A stretch of 64,000 bases of DNA from JBFGFX01 sp965232455. Its GTDB lineage: Bacteria > Pseudomonadota > Gammaproteobacteria > Steroidobacterales > Woeseiaceae. A model generated the notes under the pieces. The model searched no databases. It was not told where the DNA came from and saw only the letters and a list, made by a program, of their open reading frames with translations. Below are positions 1 to 9,700 of this stretch, piece by piece (position 1 is the first letter of the stretch; each line of letters begins with the position of its first letter). Made by a program: the position numbers and the translations under genes. The stretch is taken from assembly GCA_965232455.1 (NCBI GenBank), contig OZ246981.1:4712001-4776000 (forward strand). Direction: 5' to 3'.

Positions 1-305
1 TCGGTAGCGCCGCGGACGTCGCTGACGGAGATGACGATGTCTTCGTAGGTGCCGACGTCCGTCTCGGACGGGGTCCCGGACAAGGTGCCCGTGACGCTGT
101 CGAAGGCGGCCCAGGACGGCGCGTTGGTGACGAAGAACATCAGCACGTCGTCGTCCCCATCACTTGCCGTCGGCGTGAACACATAGGGCTGACCGACTTC
201 GACGGTCGTGGCCGGGTCGCCCCAGATGAACGGATCGGAGCTGCCGCCGCACGCCAACAGCGTCGTCACGAAAAAGATAACGGCGGTTCGTAAATAGGTA
301 GTCAT
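1..305 (-). CDS. Ig-like/LVIVD lipoprotein, partial (N-terminus only)
   Basis: The 5' end of a sixth member of the tandem lipoprotein family; the rest lies off the window edge. Translation from the ATG at 305 gives a signal peptide with a lipobox ending LLACGG, then a first Ig-like module with the family words NAPSW, AFDS, GTLSGTPSE and DVGTY. The start is supported by the ribosome-binding stretch CGAGGCAAGGC just upstream, which recurs before other family members. It lies 12 bp after the stop of the preceding paralog and is probably co-transcribed with it. Its DNA is strikingly close to the 5' end of the paralog starting at 10367, including the unusual first-module words SDPFIWGDP and VLMFFVTNAP, so the two are recent duplicates. 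An outer-membrane location is inferred from the lipobox with Gly after Cys. Function is unknown. Confidence 0.85.
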   Translation of the reverse strand, partial: MTTYLRTAVIFFVTTLLACGGSSDPFIWGDPATTVEVGQPYVFTPTASDGDDDVLMFFVTNAPSWAAFDSVTGTLSGTPSETDVGTYEDIVISVSDVRGAT

Positions 306-317
306 GCCTTGCCTCGT

Positions 318-3068
318 CTATGGCTGGCTGTTGATAAGAAATGCGTTGAGATCGATCACGTGAAGCCCGGACCTGCCGTCGGCCACGTAGGCGTAGCCGT
401 CCGCAATCGTCACGTCGATGGCCAACCAGGGCGTGTCCATGCCGGCGACGATCACTGGGTTGAGCGGATCGCGCACGTCCACCACCTGGAGCCCGGAATT
501 GCCGTCCGCGACATAGGCGTAATCGCCGGCCAGTGCGACCCCGGTCGCTTCTCCCGGCGTGTCCACGTGCCCGACGATCGCAGGGCTCGCAGGATCGCTC
601 ACGTCCACCACCTGGAGACCGCCCTGTTTGTCGCTGGCGACATAGGCGTAGCCGTTCGCGACCGCCACGCCTCTCGCCCGATCCGGCATGTCCACGCTGC
701 CGGCGATCGTCGGGCCGGCCGGATTACTGAGGTCCACGACCACAAGCCCGCCGTCGCCGTCAGCCACGTAGGCATGAGCGCCGACAATGGTCACCGTCCC
801 CGCGTATCCCGGCGTGTCCATGCGGGCGACGATCGCAGGGCTAGTAGGATCGCCGACGTTCAATACCTGAAGCCCATCCCCGCCGTCCGCGACGTAGGCG
901 TATATGCCGGATACCGTCACGCCCGTTGCGTGTCCCGGTGTGCCCACTCCGCCGACGATCTTGGGATTGGCGGGATCGCTCGCGTCGATCACCTGGAGCC
1001 CGGGAAACCTTGCGCCCGCGTAGACGTAGCCTCCCGCGACCGTCACGCTCTCGGCGCCGCCCCGCGGCAAGGACACGCTGCCGGTGGGTACCGGGTTGGC
1101 CGGGTCGCGCACGTCCACTACCCGAAGCCCTTCGTAGCCGTCCGCCAGATAGGCGTAGCCGTCCAGGACGGCGACGCTGACCACCCAATCCTCCGTATCC
1201 ACGCTGCCGACCGGGCCTGCCTGATCGGCCGGGTTGACCGCGGCTAGCGCCACCAGCTGGAGCCCGGCGTAGTCGTCCGCTACGTAGGCGTAGCCGTCCG
1301 CAACCGCCACGTCCTGTGCCCATCCCGGCGTGTTCGCACCGCCGGTCAGCGCCGGGTTGAGCGGATCGCCGATATCCACGACGTGAAGCCCTACAGAGTC
1401 GGCCACATAGGCGCGATCGCCGACGACGATCACGCCATAGGCCACCCCCGGCGTGTCTGCGCGCGCGACGACCGTCGGGTTGGCCGGGTCGCTCAAGTCC
1501 ACCACGCGAAGCCCGCCGTAGTATCCGTCTGCCACGTAGCCGTAGCCGCCCGCGACCGCCACGCTCCAGGCCTCTCCCAGCCCGCTCACTCTGGTGACAA
1601 TCGCCGGATTGGTCGGATCGCCGACATCCACCACCGTGAGCCCTTTATCGTAGTCCGCCACATAGGCGTAGCCGTCGGCGACGCTCACGTCGTAAGCCCA
1701 TCCCTCCGTGTCGACGCTGCCGACAATCGTCGGGCTGGTCGGATTGCTGACATCCACCACCGTGAGCCCGGCATCGTCGTCCGCCGTATAGGCGTAACCG
1801 TCCGCGACGGTCACGTCCCAGGCCCACGGCGTCTTGACGCTGCCGACAATCCGCGGGTTGGCCGGGTCGCCGATGTTCACCACCTGAAGCCCGGCCTTGC
1901 CGTCCGCCACATAGGCGTAAACGCCGACGATTGTCACACCCATGGCGAACCCCGGCGTGTCCACCTCGCTGACCGTCACCGGGTTGGCCGGATCGCGCAC
2001 GTCGACCACCTGGAGCCCGCCTCCTATTTCGCCGGCCACGTAGGCGTAGCCGCCCGCGAACGCCACGTCAGTAGCGACCCCCGGCGTGTCCACGTTGCCG
2101 ACGATCGGGTCTCGCTGTTCGACGGTGATCGAAAAAGCCGGCAACGACGCCGTGCCGCCGTAACCGTCGCTGACGGAAATGACGATGTTCGTGTCCGTGC
2201 CGACGTCCGTATCCGACGGCGTCCCGGACAGGCTGCCCGTGGCGCTGTCGAAGACGGCCCAGGCCGGCGGGTTGGTGACGTTGAACGTCAGTGTGTCGCC
2301 GTCCGCATCGCTTGCGGTCGGCTGGAACAGATAGGGTTGAGCCGCTTCGACGGTCGTGACCGGATTGCCCGCGATCGTGGGGTCGATGTTGGGGCGCTCG
2401 ACCGCGATCGAAAACGCCGGCAGGGACGCCGTGCCGCCGAAGCCGTCGCTGACCGCGATGACGATGTTTCCATGGATACCGACGTCTGCATCCGACGGGG
2501 TCCCGGACAAGGTGCCGGTAGTGCTGTCAAAGTCAGCCCAGGCCGGCGCGTCGGTGACGCGAAACGTCAGCGCATCGCCGTTCGCATCGCTTGCAGTCGG
2601 TGTGAACGTGTAAGGCTGATTGGCTTCGACGGTCGTGACCGGATCGCCCGCGATTACGGGGTCGGTGTTTACCGGGTCAATCGTCGTTCGTTCAACGGTG
2701 ATCGAGAAGGGCTGTAGGGAATCGGTACCGTCGCGGCCGTCGCTGACAGCAATGACAATGTTCTCGTACGTGCCGACGTACGCCTCCGAGGGCGTCCCGA
2801 ACAAGGCACCCGTGGCGCCGTCGAACTGCGCCCAGGACGGGGCGTTGTAGACGGTAAACGTCAGCGCGTCCCCGTCCGCATCGCTTGCCGTCGGCAGGAA
2901 CGCGTAGGACCGCCCGGCGTCGACGACCGTGACCGGGGCTCCGGTAATCACCGGGGCCGTGTTCGGAGGATCGACCGGATCGGAGTCGCTGCCCCTCCAG
3001 CTGTCATCGCCACATGCGGACAGCAGTGACACGAAGAAGAAAGCGGCGGTCCGTAAATACGTGTTCAT
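318..3068 (-). CDS. Ig-like and double LVIVD-propeller lipoprotein (3 Ig modules, 14 blades)
   Basis: A 916-residue predicted surface lipoprotein. Residues 1-20 are a signal peptide with lipobox LLSACG. Residues ~35-325 hold three Ig-like (He_PIG/cadherin-like) modules of about 97 residues with DADGD, AFDS/ATG, GTPSD and GGTASLPAFSI words. Residues ~325-916 hold 14 LVIVD repeats of about 42 residues, each with GYAYVAD, GLQVVDV and DPANP words. Blade 6 carries the short variant GDRAYVADSVGL. Blade 7 ends VALAAVNPADQAGPV instead of DPANP, and blade 14 ends IDLNAF, so the repeats divide 7 + 7. LVIVD repeats are known from bacterial and archaeal surface proteins of unknown function. The gene lies 12 bp from both same-strand neighbours, consistent with an operon. 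The start at 3068 has a CGAGGCAAGGC ribosome-binding stretch. Confidence 0.9.
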   Translation of the reverse strand: MNTYLRTAAFFFVSLLSACGDDSWRGSDSDPVDPPNTAPVITGAPVTVVDAGRSYAFLPTASDADGDALTFTVYNAPSWAQFDGATGALFGTPSEAYVGTYENIVIAVSDGRDGTDSLQPFSITVERTTIDPVNTDPVIAGDPVTTVEANQPYTFTPTASDANGDALTFRVTDAPAWADFDSTTGTLSGTPSDADVGIHGNIVIAVSDGFGGTASLPAFSIAVERPNIDPTIAGNPVTTVEAAQPYLFQPTASDADGDTLTFNVTNPPAWAVFDSATGSLSGTPSDTDVGTDTNIVISVSDGYGGTASLPAFSITVEQRDPIVGNVDTPGVATDVAFAGGYAYVAGEIGGGLQVVDVRDPANPVTVSEVDTPGFAMGVTIVGVYAYVADGKAGLQVVNIGDPANPRIVGSVKTPWAWDVTVADGYAYTADDDAGLTVVDVSNPTSPTIVGSVDTEGWAYDVSVADGYAYVADYDKGLTVVDVGDPTNPAIVTRVSGLGEAWSVAVAGGYGYVADGYYGGLRVVDLSDPANPTVVARADTPGVAYGVIVVGDRAYVADSVGLHVVDIGDPLNPALTGGANTPGWAQDVAVADGYAYVADDYAGLQLVALAAVNPADQAGPVGSVDTEDWVVSVAVLDGYAYLADGYEGLRVVDVRDPANPVPTGSVSLPRGGAESVTVAGGYVYAGARFPGLQVIDASDPANPKIVGGVGTPGHATGVTVSGIYAYVADGGDGLQVLNVGDPTSPAIVARMDTPGYAGTVTIVGAHAYVADGDGGLVVVDLSNPAGPTIAGSVDMPDRARGVAVANGYAYVASDKQGGLQVVDVSDPASPAIVGHVDTPGEATGVALAGDYAYVADGNSGLQVVDVRDPLNPVIVAGMDTPWLAIDVTIADGYAYVADGRSGLHVIDLNAFLINSQP

Positions 3069-3080
3069 GCCTTGCCTCGC

Positions 3081-6000
3081 TTAACGCCGGCTGAGTGCAG
3101 TGAGATCGATCAACTGAAGCCCGGTCCGGCCATCGGCCACGTAGGCGTAACCGCCCGCGATCGTCAGGCCGAGAGCGTCGCTCGGCGTATCCACGCCGCC
3201 GACGATTACAGGACTCGCCGGATTGCCGGTGTCCACCACCCGAAGCCCGGACGCCCTGTCCGCCACGTAGGCATAAACGCCGGCGACGGCCACGGCACGT
3301 GCGTCGCCCGGCGTGTCCACGCTGCCGACGATCACGGGATTGGCGGGATCGGCCACGTCCACCACCTGAAGCCCGCCGCCCGAGCCGTCCGCCACGTAGG
3401 CGTAACCGTTCGCGACCGCGACACCCTCCGCCGAGTCCGGCAGGGTCACGCTGACGCCGATGACCGGGTTGGCCGGATCGCTGACGTCGATCACCTGAAG
3501 CCCGCCGTAGTCGTCCGCAACATAGGCGTAGCCGCCGGCAACCGCGACGTCGCGGGCCAGCCCCGGCGTGTCCGCGCTGGCGACAATCGCAGGGCTTGCC
3601 GGATTGCTCACGTTCACTATCTGGAGGCCGAAGAAGCCGTCCGCCAGATAGGCGTAGCCATCCGCGACCGCCACGCCAGCGGCGGCCCCCGGCGTTTCCG
3701 CGCTGCCGGCGATCACTCGATTGGCCGGATCGCGCAGATCGAGTACCTGCAGCCCGCTCGACCAGTCGGCGACATAGGCGTAACCGTCGGCGACCGTTAC
3801 GTCGTAAGCGTCCCCCGGCGTGTCCACGTTGCCGATAATCCTCGCGTTGGCCGGATCGCGAACGTCCACCACCTGCACGCCGGCGGCATCGTCGGCCACG
3901 TAGGCGTAGCCGTTCTCGACCGCGACGTTCCGTGCCCAATCCAGCGTAGCCACGCCGGCGGCCGGGCCGGCCTGGGCGGGCGGGCTGACGGCGTTGAGTG
4001 GCACTATCTGGAGTCCGTTGTACTCGTCGGCCAGATAGGCGTGGCCGTTCGCGACCGCGACGCCTCCTGCCTGCCCCGGCGTGTCCGCGCTGCCGATCAG
4101 TACCGGGTTGGCCGGGTTGCTGACGTCCACCACCTGCAGGCCGACAAGGTCGGCCACGTAAGCGCGGTCGCCGACGACCGTCACACGCTCGGTCCACCCC
4201 GGCGTAGCGACGCTGCCGACCGTCACCGGGCTGTCCGGGGTGGCGACGTTCACCACGTGAAGCGCGCCGTTGTATCCGTCCGCCACGTACGCGTAGCCGT
4301 TCGCGACCGCCACGCCCCGAGCGTCCGTCGGAGTGCCCACGGTGGCGACAATTGTCGGGTTCAACGGGTCACGGACGTCCACCACCCGAAGCCCCGCGCT
4401 GTCGTTGGCCACGTAGGCGTAACCGCCGGCGATGGCCACGTCAGACGCCAGGTTCAGCGTGTCCACGCGGCCGACCACCACCGGGTTGTACAGGTCACTG
4501 ACGTCGACCACGTTGAGCCCGCCGGCTGCGTCCGCGACATAGGCGTAACCGTCGGCGACCGTCACCCCGTAAGCCGGCCCCTGCGTGTTCACGCTGCCGA
4601 GAATCTGCAGTTGCTGTGGCTGGGCAGGGTCCACCACGTGTAGCCCGCTATCTCCGTCAGCCACATAGACATAGCCATTGGCGACCGTCACGTCGCGGGC
4701 CTGCCCCGGCGTATCCAGGGTGGATTCAGTCCTCGGGTTGGCCGGATCGATGATCTCCACCACCTGAATCCCGGCATCGCCGTCAGCGACGTAGGCGTAA
4801 CCAAGGGTGGCGGCGACGTCGAAAGCCATGCCCGGCGTGTCCACCTGGCCGACTATCGGGCTTCGTTGCTCGACGGTGATCGAAAAAGCCGGTAAAGAGG
4901 CGGTGCCGCCGCGGCCGTCGTCAACGGTAATGACTATATCTGCGTACGTACCGGCGTCCGTATCCAAGGGGGTTCCGGACACGGCGCCGGTCGCGGTGTC
5001 AAAGCCGGCCCAGGACGGCAAGTTGCTGACGGTGAACGTCAGCGTATCGCCGTCCGGATCGCTTGCGGTCGGTGCGAACGTGTAGAGCTGACCGGCTTCG
5101 ACGACCGTGACCGGAGTTCCCGCAATCACCGGATCGGTGTTGGCTTGTTCGACCGTGATCAAAAACGCGGGCAGGGAAGCCGTGCCGCCGCGGCCGTCGT
5201 CGACGGCGATGACAATATCGGCGTACGTGCCAACGTCCGCGTCGGCGGGCGTTCCGGACAAGGTGCCGGTCGCGCTGTCGAATGCGGCCCACGACGGTGT
5301 GTTAGTGACGGTGAACGTCAGCGTGTCGCCGTCCGGATCGTTTGCGGTCGGCGCGAACGTATAGAGTTGGCCGGCTTCAACAGTTGTGGCCGGATTTCCC
5401 GCGATCACCGGATCGGCGTTGGCTTGCTCGACCGTGATCGAAAAAGCGGGCAGGGAAGCCGTACCGTCGCGGCCGTCTGCGACGGCAATGACAATACCCG
5501 CGTACGTACCGACGTCCGTATCCGACGGCGTTCCGGACAAGGTGCCAGTGGTGCTGTCGAAAGCGGTCCAGGACGGTGTGTTAGTGACGGTAAACGTCAG
5601 TGCATCACCGTCCGGATCGCTCGCCGTTGGCACGAAGGTATAGAGCTGACCGGCTTCAACAGTCGTGACCGGGTTTCCCCCGATCACGGGAGCGGCGTTG
5701 GCTCGCGTAACCGTGATCGAAAACGCGGGCAGGGAAGCCGTGCCGCCGCGGCCGTCGCTGACGGCAATGACGATGTTCTGATAGGTGCCGACGTCCGTGT
5801 CGGCGGGCGTCCCGGACAAGATGCCCGAGGCGCTGTCGAACGCGGCCCAGGACGGCGCGTTGGCGACGTTAAAGGTCAGCGTATCGCCGTCCGCATCGTT
5901 TGCGGTCGGCACGAACAGATAGGGCTGGCCGGCTTCGACGGCCGCGGCCGGGGTTCCTCCGATCACCGGAGCGGCATTTGCCGGGTCGACGTTCGCCGGC

Positions 6001-6653
6001 GTCACCGTTATCGAAAACGGCGCCAGGGAATCCGTACCGCCCCGTCCGTCGCTGACGGTAATGACGGTTCTTTGATGCGTACCGACGTCTGCCTCCGACG
6101 GGGTTCCGGACAAGGTACCGGTGGCGCTATCGAATGCGGCCCAGGACGGCGCGTTGATGACGGAAAACGTCAGCGCATCCCCGTTCGCATCGCTGGCCGT
6201 TGGCACGAAGGTATAGAGCTGACCGGTTTCAATGACCGTGACCGGGTTTCCCGTAATCACCGGATCGGCGTTGGCTTGCTCAACCGTTATCGAGAAGGGC
6301 GGTAAAGAGGCGGTGCCGCCCCAGCCGTCGCTGACGGCAACAACAATGTTTTGATGCGTGCCGACGTGCACCTCCGACGGGGTCCCGGACAAGATGCCCG
6401 TGACGCTGTCAAAGGCGGCCCAAGGCGGTGCGTTGTCGACGGAAAACGTCAGCGCATCCCCGTCCGCATCGCTCGCGGTCGGCACGAACACATAGGACCG
6501 ACCGGCTTCGGTGGCCGTGACCGGGTCTCCCGCGATGACGGGATCGGTGTTTGTATCGGCCGGGTCAAAGCCGCTGCCGTACCAATTGTCATCGCCACAC
6601 GCGGAAAGCGTGGCCACGAGAAAGATAGCGACGACTCGTGAATACGTGTTCAT
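3081..6653 (-). CDS. Ig-like and double LVIVD-propeller lipoprotein (6 Ig modules, 14 blades)
   Basis: A 1190-residue family member. I chose the ATG at 6653 because it begins MNTYSRVV and leads straight into a signal peptide with lipobox ATLSACG; an upstream in-frame ATG would add 12 charged residues before it. Six Ig-like modules span residues ~30-605. The linkers between modules differ: some are short (NADPV) and one carries an extra PANVDPANAAPV stretch. Fourteen LVIVD blades follow (~610-1190). Blade 2 is aberrant (VVDPAQPQQ), blade 6 is the GDRAYVADLVGL variant, and blade 7 ends with PLNAVSPPAQAGP. The C-terminus is LIDLTALSRR, unlike the LNAIP..QP ending of its paralogs. It is preceded by a 141-bp spacer and followed after 12 bp by the next paralog. 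Function is unknown; surface exposure is inferred. Confidence 0.9.
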   Translation of the reverse strand: MNTYSRVVAIFLVATLSACGDDNWYGSGFDPADTNTDPVIAGDPVTATEAGRSYVFVPTASDADGDALTFSVDNAPPWAAFDSVTGILSGTPSEVHVGTHQNIVVAVSDGWGGTASLPPFSITVEQANADPVITGNPVTVIETGQLYTFVPTASDANGDALTFSVINAPSWAAFDSATGTLSGTPSEADVGTHQRTVITVSDGRGGTDSLAPFSITVTPANVDPANAAPVIGGTPAAAVEAGQPYLFVPTANDADGDTLTFNVANAPSWAAFDSASGILSGTPADTDVGTYQNIVIAVSDGRGGTASLPAFSITVTRANAAPVIGGNPVTTVEAGQLYTFVPTASDPDGDALTFTVTNTPSWTAFDSTTGTLSGTPSDTDVGTYAGIVIAVADGRDGTASLPAFSITVEQANADPVIAGNPATTVEAGQLYTFAPTANDPDGDTLTFTVTNTPSWAAFDSATGTLSGTPADADVGTYADIVIAVDDGRGGTASLPAFLITVEQANTDPVIAGTPVTVVEAGQLYTFAPTASDPDGDTLTFTVSNLPSWAGFDTATGAVSGTPLDTDAGTYADIVITVDDGRGGTASLPAFSITVEQRSPIVGQVDTPGMAFDVAATLGYAYVADGDAGIQVVEIIDPANPRTESTLDTPGQARDVTVANGYVYVADGDSGLHVVDPAQPQQLQILGSVNTQGPAYGVTVADGYAYVADAAGGLNVVDVSDLYNPVVVGRVDTLNLASDVAIAGGYAYVANDSAGLRVVDVRDPLNPTIVATVGTPTDARGVAVANGYAYVADGYNGALHVVNVATPDSPVTVGSVATPGWTERVTVVGDRAYVADLVGLQVVDVSNPANPVLIGSADTPGQAGGVAVANGHAYLADEYNGLQIVPLNAVSPPAQAGPAAGVATLDWARNVAVENGYAYVADDAAGVQVVDVRDPANARIIGNVDTPGDAYDVTVADGYAYVADWSSGLQVLDLRDPANRVIAGSAETPGAAAGVAVADGYAYLADGFFGLQIVNVSNPASPAIVASADTPGLARDVAVAGGYAYVADDYGGLQVIDVSDPANPVIGVSVTLPDSAEGVAVANGYAYVADGSGGGLQVVDVADPANPVIVGSVDTPGDARAVAVAGVYAYVADRASGLRVVDTGNPASPVIVGGVDTPSDALGLTIAGGYAYVADGRTGLQLIDLTALSRR

Positions 6654-6794
6654 GCGATACCTCGTTTTATGAAAGGCTCGGCCCATCAACGAAAGACCGG
6701 TGCTTGTGATTCGCCAAGCGGTTGGCGACTATCGGCGGCGCTGAGCGCCGACCTTGCCGGTCTTCCGTCGGAGCGAAGCTGTCCATGACGTGCA
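6654..6794 (-). other. Long intergenic spacer in the lipoprotein array, with hairpin
   Basis: A 141-bp gap between two tandem lipoprotein genes. It resembles the gaps at 10368-10500 and 16225-16356 (shared words include CTCGTTT, CATGACGG-like and TGTGATTC), so it was probably duplicated with the genes. It contains a perfect hairpin at 6736-6750 (CGGCGC, loop TGA, GCGCCG) and a weaker one just before it (GCCAA/TTGGC). Neither is followed by a T-run in the transcribed direction, so complete termination is doubtful; partial attenuation or mRNA stabilisation is possible. Confidence 0.4.
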
Positions 6795-9700
6795 CTACGG
6801 CTGGCCATCGAGAGGAATTGCATTGAGATCGATCACCTGGAGGCCGGACTCGGCGTCGGCCACGTAGGCGTAGCCGCCCGCGATCGTCACGCCGAGCGCT
6901 TCGCCGGGCGTGTCCATGCGGCCGACAACCGCAGGGCTCGTCGGGTCGCTCACGTCCACCACCCGAAGCCCGGACCTGCCGTCAGCGACATAGGCGTAAT
7001 TGCCGGCGAGCACGACGGCATGCGCCTCCCCCGGTGTGTCCACGCGTCCGACGATCGCAGGGCTGGCCGGGTCGCTTACGTCTACGATCTGGAGCCCGCC
7101 CTGTTCTCGGCCGGTGACATAGGCGTAGCCGTTCGCGACCGCGACGCCGCCGGCCCAATCCGTCGTGGCTGCGCTGCCGACGATCGTCGCGTTGGCCGGA
7201 TTGCTTACGTCCACGACCTGGAGCCCGCCCTTGTCTCCATCCGCCACGTACGCGTAGCCGCCGGCGACCGCGACGCCCGACGCCCACCCAGGCGTATCGA
7301 CACCGCGGACGATCGCGGGGCTTGCGGGATCGCTCACGTCCACGACCTGAAGTCCGTAGGACCCGTCGGCCACATAGGCGTAACCGCCCGTGACCGCTAC
7401 GTTGAGGGCACTCCCCGGCGTGTCCGCGCGGCCGGCCGGCACCGGATTGGCCGGGTCGCTCACGTTCACCACCTGAAGCCCCGGCCCCAGGCCGACCACG
7501 TAGGCGTAAACGTCAATGACCGTCACACCGGAAACCCGCCCGAGCGTGTCCACGCTGTCGACAATCACAGCACTTGCCGGATCGCGCACGTCCACCACCT
7601 GCACCCCGGCGGTATCGTCCGCCACATAGGCATAGCCGTTCGTGATCGCGACGCCCGTCGCCCGATCCGGCGTATCCACGCTGCCGACCGGGCCGGTTTG
7701 ATCGGGCGCGTTGACGGCCGCGAGCATCACCACCTGGAGCCCGGCATACTCGTCCGCCACGTAGGCGAGGCCGTCCGCGACCGCCACGCCCCACGCCCAT
7801 CCCGGCGTGTCCGCGCTGCCGGTCTGCACCGGGTTGAGCGGGTCGCTGACGTCCACGACCTGAAGCCCGACCCGGTCGGCCACATAGGCGCGGTTGCCGA
7901 CGACTTTCACGCTCGCGGCCGGCCCCGGTGTGTTCACGAATGCGACAACTGCCGGGCTGGCCGGGTTACTGACGTCCACTACGCGAAGCCCGCTGTGGAA
8001 TGCATCCGTCACGTACGCGTAGCCGCCGGCGACCGCAACGCCCCGGGCGCTCTCCAGGTACGTGTACGACCTGCCGACAATCGTCGGGCTGGCCGGATCG
8101 CGGATGTCCACCACGTGCAGCCCGCCCGTGTCGTCAGCCACGTAGGCGTAACCGTCGGTGACGACCACGTCAGAAGCCCGCCCCGACATACCGACCCCGC
8201 CGGTCCACGTCGGGTTGGCCGGGTCGCTCACATTCACGACCTGAAGCCCGGATTCCTCGGCCGCCACGTAGGCGTAGCCGTCGACGACCGTCACATCCAA
8301 GGCGTACATCGTGTCCAGGCCGCCGACAATCGCCGGGCTGGCCGGAACGCTCACGTCCACCACCTGAAGCCCCGACGAGCCGTCAGCCACATAGACATGA
8401 CCATCGGCCGGACCATCGGCGACGGTCACGCCGAGGGCCTGCCCCGGCGTGGGCAGGTTGGCGATCACCAACGGGTTGGCCGGATCGCTGACGTCCACCA
8501 CCTGAAGCCCGGCTTTGCCGGCGGCCGTGTAGGCATAGCCGCCGGCGACGGTCACGTCATACGTCTCGTCCAGCGTGTCCACCTGGCCGACGATCGGGTC
8601 GGTTTGCTCGACGGTGATCGAAAACGCCGGCAACGACGCCGTGCCGCCAAAGCCGTCGCTGACGGTAATGACGATGTTGTCGTAGGTGCCGACGTCGGTA
8701 CCGGTGGGCGTCCCGGACAGGGTGCCCGTGGCGGTATCGAAGCTGGCCCAGGACGGCAAGTTGGTAACGGAAAACGTCAGCGTGTCCTCGTCCGTATCGA
8801 TCGCGGTCGGAACGAACAGATAGAACTGGGCGGCTTTGACGGTCGTGGCCGGATTCCCCATGATCACCGGGTCGCTGTTGGGTCCCCCGACCGTGATCGA
8901 AAACGCCGGCAGGGCGGCCGAGCCGCCGCGGCCGTCGCTGACGGCAATGACAATCCCGTCATACGTACCGATATCCCCTTCCGACGGCGTCCCGGACAGG
9001 GCGCCCGTGGCAGGGTCGAAACCGGCCCAGGACGGCGCGTTGGTGACGGCAAACGTCAGCGTATCGCCGTCCGCGTCGCTTGCGGTTGGCACGAACGCAT
9101 AGGACTGGCCGAGCTTGACGATCGTTACCGGATTCCCTCCGATGACGGGATCGGAGTTCCCGCGCTCGACCGTGATCGAAAAAGCGGGTAGCGAAGCCGC
9201 GCCGCCAAAACCGTCGCTGACGGTAATGACAATGTTTCCATGGATACCGACGTCTTCCTCCGACGGCGTCCCGGACAAGGTGCCCCTGGCGCTGTCGAAG
9301 CTCGCCCAGCTCGGCCCGTTGGTGACGGTAAACGTCAGCGTGTCGCCGTCCGGATCGCTCGCCTCGGGCGTGAACGTGTAGCGTTGCCCGGCTTCGATGA
9401 CGGTGGCCGGACTTCCTCCGATATCCGGAGCGGTATTCGCTCGCGTCACAGTGATCGAAAAGGGCGATAGGGAAGCCGTGCCGCCGCGGCCGTCGTCAAC
9501 GGCAATCACAATGCCGGCGTACGCGCCGACATCCGCCTCCGAGGGCGTCCCGGACAAGGCGCCCGTGGCGGCGTCGAAGCCGGCCCAGCTCGGCGCGTTG
9601 GTAACGGCAAACGTCAGCGCATCGCCGTCCGCATCGCTTGCGGTCGGCGTGAACACATAAGGTTGACCGGCTTCGACGGCCGTGACCGGATCTCCCCCGA

